Below are positions 16,296-24,481 of a stretch of 28,506 nucleotides of DNA, piece by piece. A model generated the notes under the pieces. The model was given only the letters and a program-made list of their open reading frames with translations. It searched no databases and was not told the origin of the DNA. The translations under genes and the position numbers were made by a program. Position 1 is the stretch's first letter, and every line of letters begins with the position of its first letter. The DNA is from an uncultured Bacteroidales bacterium (GTDB lineage: Bacteria; Bacteroidota; Bacteroidia; Bacteroidales; WCHB1-69), in assembly GCA_937949745.1 (NCBI GenBank), contig CALECM010000020.1:1-28506 (forward strand). The letters run 5' to 3'.

Positions 16296-17315
16296 CTAAT
16301 ATTTAAAATTCGTTGATTCACTTTGTTTAGGGATATGATTTTTTAATAATTCATCTAAATTTTGAATTAGAACGTCTTTCTCCATTAGATAAATTAATGT
16401 TCGTTCTTTTTCAAAAACAAATTTTTCTGCATTTTCTGGGTCATTTTCTTTTGGATAATACCTAAAGTGTATGGAAAATTTTTCATTACCAATATAGTTA
16501 ATGCCGTAAGGTCTATAATTGCCGTTCGTATTCTGAATTACATGTCGTCTTGACACTTTTTTTGCAAAACCATCAATATAATAAAATGAAGTATCTGTAT
16601 CGAAAATGAGACTCTTCCTGTTTTCATAAAATTGATAAACATTATCAAGGATAATTAATGCTGTATCTTTCGTTGTATGAAAACCGCTAAAAAACACTGT
16701 GTATTTATTGTTTTGTAAATAATATGAAACAAAATCATTAAATGGTCTTTCTATCTTTAAACTTAAAATATTATTTATTTGATTACTATTAGGTTCATTG
16801 AGTATTCCTTTAATTAAGGTTGTGTCAATAGAATTAATTCGCCACTGACAGTAGTTTTTATTGTATATTAGTTCATTTTGTGAGGATTTGATTTTTTTAA
16901 TGTTTATAATAGCATATTCCAGCAACTTTAAAGTTGTTTGTGAATCAAATTGTCTAGCAACTTGTCTAACAACTATTGATTTATCTTTCAAAAAATCATC
17001 TTCTTTACTTACACCACTCCAAGTATTTTGAATTTTACCCCTATCATATGAAATGAAATAGTTTGGTTCACAATTTCCTACGTAATAATGATTGAAATCA
17101 AGAAAAATTGGTTCAGAATAATTAAGTTGTATTGCAAAAGAATCAGCTAATTGTCCTATAAGAAAAACTTTTTCAATTTCTTCATATTTATATCCTGTTT
17201 TGATTCTTACTTTAACATTCTCAAAATCTTTAACGATATAGAAGTCAGAATGAGCAAAAGTATTCCCAAAAGTCAGAATTAAAATTAATGTCAGTATGTA
17301 TCTGTATTGTTTCAT
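16296..17315 (-). CDS. Secreted or periplasmic protein of unknown function
   Basis: I recognise no family. The start at 17315 (MKQYRYILTLILILTFGNTF) gives a clean Sec signal peptide, with likely cleavage after FAH or TFA; the frame is open a further 16 codons upstream but that part is not signal-like. The mature protein of about 315 residues is rich in Asn, Lys, Ile and Tyr and has no further membrane helix or lipobox. It stands alone in the island between the integrase remnant and the mobilisation genes, with low GC like the defence-like operon, so it is probably cargo. Such lone secreted proteins in Bacteroidota islands often have no known role. Confidence 0.7.
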   Translation of the reverse strand: MKQYRYILTLILILTFGNTFAHSDFYIVKDFENVKVRIKTGYKYEEIEKVFLIGQLADSFAIQLNYSEPIFLDFNHYYVGNCEPNYFISYDRGKIQNTWSGVSKEDDFLKDKSIVVRQVARQFDSQTTLKLLEYAIINIKKIKSSQNELIYNKNYCQWRINSIDTTLIKGILNEPNSNQINNILSLKIERPFNDFVSYYLQNNKYTVFFSGFHTTKDTALIILDNVYQFYENRKSLIFDTDTSFYYIDGFAKKVSRRHVIQNTNGNYRPYGINYIGNEKFSIHFRYYPKENDPENAEKFVFEKERTLIYLMEKDVLIQNLDELLKNHIPKQSESTNFKY

Positions 17316-17401
17316 AATATTATTGTTAATTATCTTATTTGCAACGGCTTTCCTGCATTGCACTTAACCTGTAAACAAACGCAACTTATTTCGTATATTA
17401 A

Positions 17402-17713
17402 CTATGCAAATATAAATAAACAAAACATAATTCCACAACATTTCCCCCCTAAATTCATGATTAAGTCATGATACTCTGACACTTTAGATATTATCAACTT
17501 TTCAATTGCTGCTTTATTCGGACAATTACGTTTAGGTTTGTTCTTGCTAAAGTCCCAAAAACGCTGTTCGACAGAGATTCCTATCGATACATACTTTCGT
17601 TTACTTGATTGTGTGATACGTAACATTAATGGGAATGTGCCATCACTTAACACTTTAGATTTGTAGCAAATTACTTCTACATGGCTTTCATTGTGTGTTT
17701 TCGGTTTACACAC
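17402..17713 (-). pseudogene. Tyrosine integrase, N-terminal remnant
   Basis: From HVEVICYKSKVLSDG to FWDFSKNKPKRNCPN the frame matches the arm-binding N-terminal domain of Bacteroidota tyrosine recombinases (LMLRITQSSKRKYVSIGISV is the strand core). Likeness stops at SEYHDLIMN near 17453, after about 85 residues, followed by an unrelated tail to 17402. The core-binding and catalytic domains with the Arg-His-Arg-Tyr residues are gone and are not found elsewhere in the window. No ATG precedes the domain; the GTG at 17713 (V-C-K-P-K-T) is the likely original start position. The position beside the tRNA fits an island integrase that later lost most of its gene. Confidence 0.82.
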
Positions 17714-17786
17714 TGGTTTACATAAACTATATGAAACCCTGCAAAACCATTCCAACCACAACACTTCTCCCAAACCTCTTAAACGC

Positions 17787-17812
17787 AAAAAAGACCTACT
17801 TCCGTAAGTCTT
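17787..17812 (-). terminator. Island-borne terminator after tRNA-Val
   Basis: On the minus strand a 9-bp stem (one G-T wobble) with a GGAA tetraloop (17791-17812) leads into six Ts (17787-17792). It begins 8 bases beyond the tRNA 3' end and lies inside the island, so it replaces the original terminator that was separated by the insertion. Confidence 0.75.
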
Positions 17813-17813
17813 C

Positions 17814-17830
17814 TTTTTTGTGGGAGTTGA
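17814..17830. repeat. Right attachment-site repeat of the genomic island
   Basis: This is the second copy of the 17-base repeat found at 8329-8345. It overlaps the last ten bases of the intact tRNA-Val gene and its 3' flank, marking the tRNA-side junction of the island. Confidence 0.75.
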
Positions 17831-17895
17831 GGGATTCGAACCCCCGACCCTCTGCTTGTAAGGCAGATGCTCTAAACCAGCTGAGCTAAACTCCC
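17821..17895 (-). tRNA. tRNA-Val (anticodon TAC)
   Basis: The reverse complement folds as a 75-base tRNA: acceptor GGGAGTT pairing with AACTCCC, discriminator A, D-arm with AGCTCAGCTGGT, anticodon stem TCTGC/GCAGA around the loop CTTACAA (anticodon TAC, reading GUA valine codons), and T-loop GTTCGAATC. The 3' CCA is not encoded. A -7 box TATTTTTG lies at 17914-17921. The 3' end serves as the attachment site of the island. Confidence 0.97.
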
Positions 17896-17913
17896 TTTCT
17901 CGTTTTGAGGTTG

Positions 17914-17921
17914 CAAAAATA
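17914..17921 (-). promoter_or_regulatory. -7 box of tRNA-Val
   Basis: TATTTTTG on the minus strand matches TAnnTTTG and ends 18 bases before the tRNA. No clear -33 element was seen. Confidence 0.5.
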
Positions 17922-18009
17922 CACCTTTTTTTGATATATCATACCGGAAATCCGGTTTTCTCCATTTTTTTAATTCAAGAGATTGAAATCCAATATAATA
18001 TTTTTTTAT

Positions 18010-18666
18010 CTAAAATTGAAACCCTAAAAGAATATTGATAAAAGATGGTTTTTTAGAGGCTTTTTTATGGAAATAAGTAGTAAGTGATTGCCGGTAGGCG
18101 ATATCCAGGGTGATGAAATAAACTTTTATTCCTAATCCTCCCGTAAAGAAAAACGGATGCCGGCTCAGCGTATTCTTGTTATGTCCCATAACGTTGTCGG
18201 AAACTCCTATGAGGGGCTGGTAGATAAAACCTGCAAAAGGCTGAAAAGTAATGTTATCGCTCAATTTAATATTTCCCACGATCTTGATCGGGATCTGGAG
18301 ATATCTTAATTCCACGATCTCTTCGAAAGATTCGTACATGGTGGAATCCTGCTCCAGTTGAAAGGTATTTTTGTAAAAAGTATATCCGAAGCCGATCTCT
18401 CCGTAAACATATTTTCCTGCCCTGGCATAAATACCGAATTCAGCCGACAAACTGTTTTTTGCCTTAAGGGTATTCGTAAATTCTTTGGATAAAGGAATAT
18501 TAAATCCCAATTTAAACCCGTATTGCAGGTAAGGGATCTGGTTTCCGGGTGCCGCTGCCGAAATTTCCTGACTTAGGGGCGGGAAGAACTTCAATGAATC
18601 GCTTTCTTCCGCTTTAACGGAAATAAAAGAGAGGATGACGACAATAAGAGATAAGATATATTTCAT
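18010..18666 (-). CDS. Outer-membrane beta-barrel protein
   Basis: The 218-residue protein has a signal peptide (KYILSLIVVILSFISVKA) and then alternating hydrophobic strands with many Tyr, Phe and Gly (YGFKLGFNIPL, YVYGEIGFGYTFY, LRYLQIPIKIVGNI), ending in FQF. A terminal Phe is the usual outer-membrane insertion signal. This fits the small OmpA/PorT-like barrels of Bacteroidota with about eight strands. The cargo or ligand is unknown. It follows pth on the same strand after 27 bases and is probably its operon partner only by position. Confidence 0.82.
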   Translation of the reverse strand: MKYILSLIVVILSFISVKAEESDSLKFFPPLSQEISAAAPGNQIPYLQYGFKLGFNIPLSKEFTNTLKAKNSLSAEFGIYARAGKYVYGEIGFGYTFYKNTFQLEQDSTMYESFEEIVELRYLQIPIKIVGNIKLSDNITFQPFAGFIYQPLIGVSDNVMGHNKNTLSRHPFFFTGGLGIKVYFITLDIAYRQSLTTYFHKKASKKPSFINILLGFQF

Positions 18667-18693
18667 GGTATGATGTTAAGGGAAACGCTATTC

Positions 18694-19317
18694 CTATTGA
18701 TCTGGATCTTTATCCCGCGTGGCCTCCTGCGGTGAAATGTCGTCGGTATTGCACTGGTTCATTGCCCGCTGTACTCCAGCGGTAATGAAAGTTTTAATAA
18801 TCTCCACGGATTTATCCACGGCCGGGAGAATAAGCTCTTTAAGTTCCTTTTTCTCGAATTTCCCCAGTACATAATCCACCTGATATCCGTAAGCGTAATT
18901 TTTTCCGATACCGAACCTTAATCGTGCGAAATTGCGGTGTCCCAGAGTTTCGATAATATGATTCAATCCGTTATGGGATCCTCCGCCCCCTTTTAAGCGT
19001 AAACGGAGCGTGCCGGGAGGAAGGTCGATATCATCCGTGATAACCAGCATATTTTCCACTGCGATTTTTTCATTGTCCAGCCAGTAGCGGACGGCTTTTC
19101 CGCTCAGATTCATGTAAGTGGTAGGCATGATAATGGTAACCTGTTTCCCTTTGAATCGGGTTTGGGCAACATAAGCATAGCGGCCGGACTGGAAAGTAGC
19201 GCCTAGACTTTCCGCGAAGGCGGTTGCCACTTCGAATCCGATATTGTGACGGGTACCGGCATACTGGTTTTCCGCGTTCCCTAATCCTACGATCAAATAT
19301 TTTTTACTTTCTTCCAT
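18694..19317 (-). CDS. pth: Peptidyl-tRNA hydrolase
   Basis: Pth frees tRNA from peptidyl-tRNAs that drop off the ribosome. The 207-residue protein has the family start LIVGLGNAENQYAGTRHNIGF with Asn14 and the catalytic His24, PTTYMNLSGKAV (65-75), the Asp in ITDDIDLP (93-100, Asp96 most likely), and GGGGSHNGLNH (110-120, Asn116). All catalytic positions are present. The C-terminal 15 residues (DISPQEATRDKDPDQ) are a charged extension beyond the usual fold. The gene lies 5 bases after rsmD in the same direction. Confidence 0.97.
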   Translation of the reverse strand: MEESKKYLIVGLGNAENQYAGTRHNIGFEVATAFAESLGATFQSGRYAYVAQTRFKGKQVTIIMPTTYMNLSGKAVRYWLDNEKIAVENMLVITDDIDLPPGTLRLRLKGGGGSHNGLNHIIETLGHRNFARLRFGIGKNYAYGYQVDYVLGKFEKKELKELILPAVDKSVEIIKTFITAGVQRAMNQCNTDDISPQEATRDKDPDQ

Positions 19318-19322
19318 ACCTT

Positions 19323-19916
19323 TTATTTTTTCTGTCCGGGAAGTTCTCCGGTCTCAATATCCTCTTCCGTTACCGGATCCTGGTTATTGACCAGGAAAGA
19401 AAAATTAAGTTTGCCATATTTTCTGTGGTCGTAGAAATGCGGATTTTTGGAAAAGTCATATTCACGGGAATGCTCTATAATCAGCCAGCCGTCTGGTTTT
19501 AACAGGCGGTTATTGAAAACATTCTCCGCGATCTTTTCAATTCCTTTAAGGTCGTATGGCGGATCAGCAAAAATAATATCATATTGCTGACGGCTGCGTT
19601 CGGTAAACTGGAAAGCATCCGTTTTAATAACGGTCACCTGGTCATAATTTAACTGGGTGATAATTTTTTTGATAAATTCCGTACAACTTGTGTTATTGTC
19701 CACAGCAGTTACACTTATCGCATCCCGTGAGGCAAATTCATAGGTAATATTTCCTGTTCCCGCAAAAAGATCAAGGACGGTTATTTTATCGAAATAGAAA
19801 TAATTATTGAGGATATTGAAGAGGCTTTCTTTGCCCAGGTCGGTGGTTGGCCTTACGGGTAAATTATTGGGCGTAATGATGTGCCTTCCCTTATTTTTTC
19901 CGCTTATAATTCTCAT
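19323..19916 (-). CDS. rsmD: 16S rRNA (guanine966-N2)-methyltransferase
   Basis: The enzyme methylates G966 of 16S rRNA during 30S assembly. It begins MRIISGKNKGRHI, the usual RsmD start, followed by RPTTDLGKESLFNIL. SAM motif I is VLDLFAGTGNITYE (47-60) and the catalytic motif is FADPPYD (116-122). Its 197 residues match the family. The short tail rich in Glu (VTEEDIETGELPGQKK) is variable. The gene lies 9 bases after the DUF3822 gene and 5 before pth, so it is within one operon. The pairing with DUF3822 is common in Bacteroidales. Confidence 0.95.
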   Translation of the reverse strand: MRIISGKNKGRHIITPNNLPVRPTTDLGKESLFNILNNYFYFDKITVLDLFAGTGNITYEFASRDAISVTAVDNNTSCTEFIKKIITQLNYDQVTVIKTDAFQFTERSRQQYDIIFADPPYDLKGIEKIAENVFNNRLLKPDGWLIIEHSREYDFSKNPHFYDHRKYGKLNFSFLVNNQDPVTEEDIETGELPGQKK

Positions 19917-19925
19917 AATTCCGGA

Positions 19926-20621
19926 TTATTTAATTATGGATAAATGAGGGAAATAATCCTTCAATACCGATATTATTTTCTTGTTCGTGCCGTTACATAA
20001 CAATAATTCCAGGGTGGAAGTTTCCATGCCATACTGTTTTACCATATTAAGCGTATAATAAAGTACGTCAAATTCCGTCGTAAATGGAAAACGATTGATT
20101 AATATAATTTGACCCTCTTTTTCCAGTATAAAATCCACAAAATCTTCATGCATAAAAAAAGTTAAAAGACCTGGTGTATTTCCGGATAGTACATGTTGAT
20201 GCACATGATCATAAAGCAGGGTAGTGAGATGTTTAAACTGACAGGTCGCCGGAAGCTTATCCAAAGCATTTACCACTTCATTCTTCACGAAATAGAGCGA
20301 GATGTATTCGCCTAATTCATCCTGGTATATTTTAACGGGTTCCTCTATCTGGTATTGGAGTTTTAAATAATCAATTGCATTGTCTCCTTCAAACAATTCT
20401 TTGGGAATCAGAACGGGAGGGTGGATATCATCCATAACCATGATGCCGGATTTATCCGGATCGCCGGTATTGAAAAAAGCGATGGCATTCTGAGCAAGGA
20501 AAGAATAAGGAGTCGCATAATAATCTTTGGATATTACCGTATTATTTTCGTTCTTTAAAAGAGAAAATCCATTCGGGAATAAACGAATGGATTTTGTATG
20601 TTCAGCTGTAAATGTTTTCAT
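19926..20621 (-). CDS. DUF3822 family protein
   Basis: This is a conserved Bacteroidota protein of 231 residues from the start at 20621, with no known function; DUF3822 members are predicted to have an actin-like ATPase-type fold. The ATG at 20621 (MKTFTAEHTKSIRLF) is chosen over the open frame to 20669 because it overlaps the stop of the preceding gene (TAATG). The protein has no signal peptide or membrane helix, so it acts in the cytoplasm. Its position just before rsmD is the normal one and may hint at a role linked to ribosome or RNA work, but that is only context. Confidence 0.82.
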   Translation of the reverse strand: MKTFTAEHTKSIRLFPNGFSLLKNENNTVISKDYYATPYSFLAQNAIAFFNTGDPDKSGIMVMDDIHPPVLIPKELFEGDNAIDYLKLQYQIEEPVKIYQDELGEYISLYFVKNEVVNALDKLPATCQFKHLTTLLYDHVHQHVLSGNTPGLLTFFMHEDFVDFILEKEGQIILINRFPFTTEFDVLYYTLNMVKQYGMETSTLELLLCNGTNKKIISVLKDYFPHLSIIK

Positions 20622-21289
20622 TATTCCCAACTTCCGGAAGTACTGGCTTCTGTGAGGGAACCCATCCACATCGGACCGTATTGGGATCTGTATTCCCTTT
20701 CGTCCGCAAGACCGCTATAGAATACGTAGTTAAAAAATCTTGTAAATGCGTTGGTGTTTTTAGGAGTTATACTTTCATCCATATTGGCCAGGATATCATC
20801 AATGGGAACATCGATCCTGTATAAAGGGATCTCGTAAGTTTTACTGGCAATGGAACCGGTCTGGATCGAGAATTTTTTTCCGTTGGTATGAGGAATATAT
20901 TGAAAATCTTTCAGGTATTCTTCAACGGAAGGATCGGTTTCGATAATCCTCACCCTGGCGGGTACCACGATGGTTTCTTTTCTGAGAAGTCCCGCTTTGA
21001 AGGCATCGGCTTCATTCATACCTTCCGGGATATTACCTATGTTTTTGATAATATTGATATTTCCATTCTCAACAAAATCAGCCAGGGAATCGATATCACT
21101 TGCATATACTTTGTATTCATTTCTATATACGGCCTGTGCCGCGCGGATAGCCGTCAGTTTATTCCTGATTTCAGTTTTACGGGTTTCATAGGTCGTTTTA
21201 AATTTTTCCGGACGCATGATACTTCTGAAAGCCAGAATAGCGAGAAATAGTGCTAATATCACCAATAATACACTAAATACTTTTTTCAT
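20621..21289 (-). CDS. Membrane-anchored protein of unknown function
   Basis: The 222-residue protein begins with one transmembrane helix (KKVFSVLLVILALFLAILAF, residues 2-21). A helical region follows (TEIRNKLTAIRAAQAVYRNEYKVY, about 39-62) and looks like the long helix of pseudopilins, then a mixed C-terminal domain. I cannot name a family; the pilin likeness is only in layout. The stop overlaps the DUF3822 start, so these genes are translated together. It is the first gene of an operon running through rsmD and pth. Confidence 0.75.
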   Translation of the reverse strand: MKKVFSVLLVILALFLAILAFRSIMRPEKFKTTYETRKTEIRNKLTAIRAAQAVYRNEYKVYASDIDSLADFVENGNINIIKNIGNIPEGMNEADAFKAGLLRKETIVVPARVRIIETDPSVEEYLKDFQYIPHTNGKKFSIQTGSIASKTYEIPLYRIDVPIDDILANMDESITPKNTNAFTRFFNYVFYSGLADEREYRSQYGPMWMGSLTEASTSGSWE

Positions 21290-21335
21290 AATTCGTATGT
21301 GGTTTTTTAATTTTGATTACGCTAAAAACTTTTAG

Positions 21336-21343
21336 CAAAAATA
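21336..21343 (-). promoter_or_regulatory. -7 box of the DUF3822-rsmD-pth operon
   Basis: TATTTTTG on the minus strand, 46 bases before the first start codon of the operon, fits TAnnTTTG. A TTTG -33 element is not clear. Confidence 0.5.
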
Positions 21344-21458
21344 GTAAAAAAAATGATTGTATTCTATGGTTAACGAAAAAAAGAACGGGCCAAATCAGCT
21401 TATGAAAGGTTCGTTTTTGCTTATAGTACAAATCATGATTTCCGGATAAGGTTAAGTT

Positions 21459-22877
21459 TTATTTGCCGTTTCTTTTTATCAATATAAGAGCCGTGTAGAT
21501 TAATATTTTGACATCCATCTGCAAAGACATATTTTCAATGTAAAGGATGTCCCATTTTAAACGTTCAACCATTTCATCCACATTTTCCGCATATCCGAAT
21601 TTGACCTGTCCCCACGAGGTAATTCCGGGTTTTACACCGAGCAGCAGTTTATAATGCGGAGCCCTGTGCACGATCTGGTCGATAAAGTATTGTCTCTCTG
21701 GACGTGGCCCTACGAGGGACATGTCTCCGATAATGACATTGAAAAATTGCGGGGTTTCGTCGAGCCGGGATCTTCTCATAAACCTGCCGAAAGGCGTGAT
21801 CCTTTCGTCGTCCCTGCTGGATAATTTAGGAACCCCGTTTTCGGAATCCACATACATCGACCTGAACTTTATAATTTTAAAAGGTTTCCCTTTTAATCCG
21901 ATACGTTCCTGTTTATAGAATACCGGTCCTTTGGAAGAGAGTTTAACTCCTATAGCCAGGAAAAGATAAACCGGAAGCAGTATGATCATGGCCAGTAAAG
22001 AGCAGAGTACATCGAAAAAGCGTTTTAGATATTTCTGCCATTGGGGAAGATAATCCGGTGAAATGATAATCAGGGGTTCGTGCATCACCGAGGAGGTCTT
22101 GACATTTCCCATCAAAAAATCACGTTCCTGGGGAATAATCTTGAGTACGATATCGCTTCCGTTGATCATCATGATAATGGATTCGATATATTTTCTTTTC
22201 CCGTTCTGGATCGCGATAATCATCTCTTCGATATGGTGTTCTTTTACAATTTCCGTAAGGTGTTCCAGATCGCCCAGGCATGGTAGTTCTCCCGACAGGG
22301 AATCATCTTCCTCTCCCGGCACCATTACATATCCTAAAATATAATTACCGGAAACGGGATGTTGTTTAAGAAGGGAATGGTAGGTGTCGAGAGCGATTTT
22401 ATCGCTTCCGATGATAAGAGTATTGAATCCGATCTTTCCGTTATGGATTTTCTTTACCACCCGACTGGTAATAATGAGTCGGGGAATATAAGTCAGGAAA
22501 AACTGGAGGCAAAAAAGCAGCACATAGTATTTTAGATAGTCGTAATAATGATTAACAATATCATCCAGAATAAAAGCAAAGAAGAAAAGCAGGGTCCCTA
22601 TCAGGGTGATAAAAAATGTAGTGGATAGTTCTTTTAACCGGGATTTACGGTAAATTTTCTGGTAATATCCCACAAAACCGTGAAGAAGAAGCCAATATAA
22701 AGGATAAACAACCAAACCTATATAAAATTTGGTGTCCTGAAGAATACTTTCATTAAAATGGGAGAAGAGATCAGGGTCTACATTATGTTTCCTGTATATG
22801 AAGAAAAGCACCCAGGTGGCCAGTGCCGCCAAAAGGTCAAAGAAAATATACTGGAAAGTAAGTAACCTCTTGTTCAT
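21459..22877 (-). CDS. Polyprenyl-phosphate sugar-1-phosphate transferase, WcaJ/WbaP type
   Basis: The inner-membrane enzyme loads the first sugar phosphate onto undecaprenyl phosphate to begin capsule, exopolysaccharide or O-antigen synthesis. Four N-terminal helices (about 7-27, 50-70, 88-105, 115-135) precede a Rossmann-like domain (LIIGSDKIALDTYHSLL, 154-170). The catalytic domain follows from about 285: membrane helix FFDVLCSLLAMIILLP (287-302), GPVFYKQERIG (317-327), KFRSMYVDSE (337-346), the Asp-Glu pair in RSRLDETPQ (369-377), and DMSLVGPRPERQYF (385-398). The sugar (glucose, galactose or a modified hexose) cannot be told. The lipoprotein gene upstream overlaps its start by 4 bases. 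No other polysaccharide genes lie directly beside it here. Confidence 0.93.
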   Translation of the reverse strand: MNKRLLTFQYIFFDLLAALATWVLFFIYRKHNVDPDLFSHFNESILQDTKFYIGLVVYPLYWLLLHGFVGYYQKIYRKSRLKELSTTFFITLIGTLLFFFAFILDDIVNHYYDYLKYYVLLFCLQFFLTYIPRLIITSRVVKKIHNGKIGFNTLIIGSDKIALDTYHSLLKQHPVSGNYILGYVMVPGEEDDSLSGELPCLGDLEHLTEIVKEHHIEEMIIAIQNGKRKYIESIIMMINGSDIVLKIIPQERDFLMGNVKTSSVMHEPLIIISPDYLPQWQKYLKRFFDVLCSLLAMIILLPVYLFLAIGVKLSSKGPVFYKQERIGLKGKPFKIIKFRSMYVDSENGVPKLSSRDDERITPFGRFMRRSRLDETPQFFNVIIGDMSLVGPRPERQYFIDQIVHRAPHYKLLLGVKPGITSWGQVKFGYAENVDEMVERLKWDILYIENMSLQMDVKILIYTALILIKRNGK

Positions 22878-23815
22878 TCAAATGTCACGATTTTTACATT
22901 ATCGAAATAGAAGTTGATATTTTTATGCATATCGGTCTTATATCCCGATAAAGAAACCTTAACGTTGCCAAGGTAACCCGTGGAAGAAGAGGCGTTGCGG
23001 GAAATCGCCTGGGTAAGGTTGACATATACTTTATTCCAGCTATTTGAATAACGGAAATTTACCAATGGTTCGAATTCTTCGTAACCCGAACTATTCTGAT
23101 ATCGTATTCCTACTGAGAATTCCGGAGGCTCGGCACCATCCGTAAGTTTTTCATAGTCCATACGATAGTCAATCTGTAAAATAGTCTGGTTGCCGTATCC
23201 CTTCAATCTCATAGCTTCTGAAACCAGGTCAAAAGAGGTAACCGAATCTTTCAGGGCTATAAGTCCCACGTTTTCACCCTCATCATTGTAAATTTCAAAA
23301 GGTGCTCCTCCGTCATTTCTCGGAACAAAAGAAGTGCTGTTTTCAAAAGATTCCACTAAAGGGAAGGTTACATCAGGACTATATTTAAATGATATTCCGG
23401 AAGAAAATCCGTGAGAATTATCCTGGGAAAAATAAAACGATTTGGAATACGGTAAAACAAAAAGATAAAGGGGAATTTGGTTGGATAATCCGTTCATCCT
23501 GAAACCGGGAGAAATCTTTATTTTTACGGAATCCTGGCCTAATACGGGTATTTTACAGGGTAATTCCCATAAACCCAGGTTTTCTTCGTTAGCGTAAACC
23601 CACACATCCTTAAAACTCTGTGAACCCATGGCTTCGAGCTGGTAGGATGTATAGCTCGTCCCGTGTTCCTGGTTGAAAGTCCTCATATCCATAGGACTGG
23701 CCAGGTCTTCCGGTGTAATAACAATGTAATTAGGTGTGATATCCGTATTATCACATCCGGTAAATAGAACCGAAATAAATACGAACAGAGATAAGAAATA
23801 ACCCTTTTTATGCAT
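22874..23815 (-). CDS. Surface or periplasmic lipoprotein of unknown function
   Basis: A lipoprotein signal peptide (HKKGYFLSLFVFISVLFTGC) ends in the lipobox LFTGC, so the mature protein is lipid-anchored by the following Cys. I choose the ATG at 23815; an ATG at 23833 six codons upstream is also possible. The mature part of about 290 residues has many beta strands. The end (KVSLSGYKTDMHKNINFYFDNVKIVTF) resembles carbohydrate-binding beta-sandwich folds of Bacteroidota surface proteins, but that is only a general likeness. Its stop overlaps the sugar transferase start (ATGA), suggesting a joint role in the envelope, or simply a shared transcript. Confidence 0.8.
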   Translation of the reverse strand: MHKKGYFLSLFVFISVLFTGCDNTDITPNYIVITPEDLASPMDMRTFNQEHGTSYTSYQLEAMGSQSFKDVWVYANEENLGLWELPCKIPVLGQDSVKIKISPGFRMNGLSNQIPLYLFVLPYSKSFYFSQDNSHGFSSGISFKYSPDVTFPLVESFENSTSFVPRNDGGAPFEIYNDEGENVGLIALKDSVTSFDLVSEAMRLKGYGNQTILQIDYRMDYEKLTDGAEPPEFSVGIRYQNSSGYEEFEPLVNFRYSNSWNKVYVNLTQAISRNASSSTGYLGNVKVSLSGYKTDMHKNINFYFDNVKIVTFE

Positions 23816-23922
23816 ATTCACAGTAACGTTCATTTTGATCTTTTATTTTTTACCGGTTAATTTTACCAGGACCGCTTTCCGATACCGGCTGGCTTTCGCA
23901 AGTTTGTTTATGATGACCGGGA

Positions 23923-24180
23923 TCAATAACATTTGACCCCGTAAGGAAAATCGAGTTCTTCCTTATCAATACCAATGATATCGGCAATGAAAGTTTCTTT
24001 TCTATTTTGCTCGAAATCATGGCATGTCTCGCCCTTGTCAGGTTCCACAACCCGGACGCCTGTTTTGATTTCGTCTTCAGGTAAAGTATATTGGTATTCA
24101 CATTTACATTCCTTGGTACAGGATACCAGGAAAACGCAAATGACTCCTAAAATTCCCGGCAATATAATTTTTTTGCTCAT
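23923..24180 (-). CDS. Small lipoprotein
   Basis: From the ATG at 24180 this is an 85-residue protein with a lipoprotein signal (KKIILPGILGVICVFLVSC, lipobox LVSC) and a short Cys-bearing mature part (CTKECKCEYQY near the start, KCY at the end) that could hold a disulfide. The frame is open to 24282, but the -7 box at 24200-24207 makes any start above about 24190 unlikely; 24189 is a possible alternative. No function can be assigned. Confidence 0.7.
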   Translation of the reverse strand: MSKKIILPGILGVICVFLVSCTKECKCEYQYTLPEDEIKTGVRVVEPDKGETCHDFEQNRKETFIADIIGIDKEELDFPYGVKCY

Positions 24181-24199
24181 ACTATTCATATTGAGTATG

Positions 24200-24207
24200 C
24201 AAAAATA
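24200..24207 (-). promoter_or_regulatory. -7 box of the small lipoprotein gene
   Basis: TATTTTTG on the minus strand, 20 bases before the start codon at 24180, fits TAnnTTTG. TTTG occurs 23 bases further upstream, a little too far for an ideal -33. Confidence 0.5.
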
Positions 24208-24273
24208 GTAGTTGTTGCGGAAATAAAAGTCAAACAAAGAAAGTTTTTCGCTAAAATAGGACAAAATGTACCG

Positions 24274-24295
24274 ATATTCCATATTTATGGAATAT
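24274..24295. promoter_or_regulatory. Perfect palindrome upstream of the small lipoprotein gene
   Basis: The arms atattccat (24274-24282) and atggaatat (24287-24295) are separated by four bases. It lies about 67 bases upstream of the -7 box at 24200, where an operator might be. It could also be a hairpin with no regulatory role. Confidence 0.4.
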
Positions 24296-24481
24296 TAGAG
24301 GAAGAATAAGGATGTTTCCTAAACAAATTGTTTTTACATAAGAGAATCCAAAATCGGTATACCTGTTGTCGTTCTGGGTGTAACGAAGAATCCTAATTGT
24401 AATGCATTAATACGGATGCTTCATTCCGTCCGGAATGTTCAGGTAACTTTTGCGTTCTTTCCGGAAAGTAAGGTGATAATT

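Noticed and set aside
16260..17400. Secreted-protein gene as an integron-like cassette with attC sites
   Set aside because: A GTTAAC-like core is present at one side but no paired attC arms could be found, and there is no integron integrase.
23850..24101. Minus-strand frame of 83 codons
   Set aside because: It overlaps the small lipoprotein gene in another frame, and it has no signal peptide or promoter of its own.
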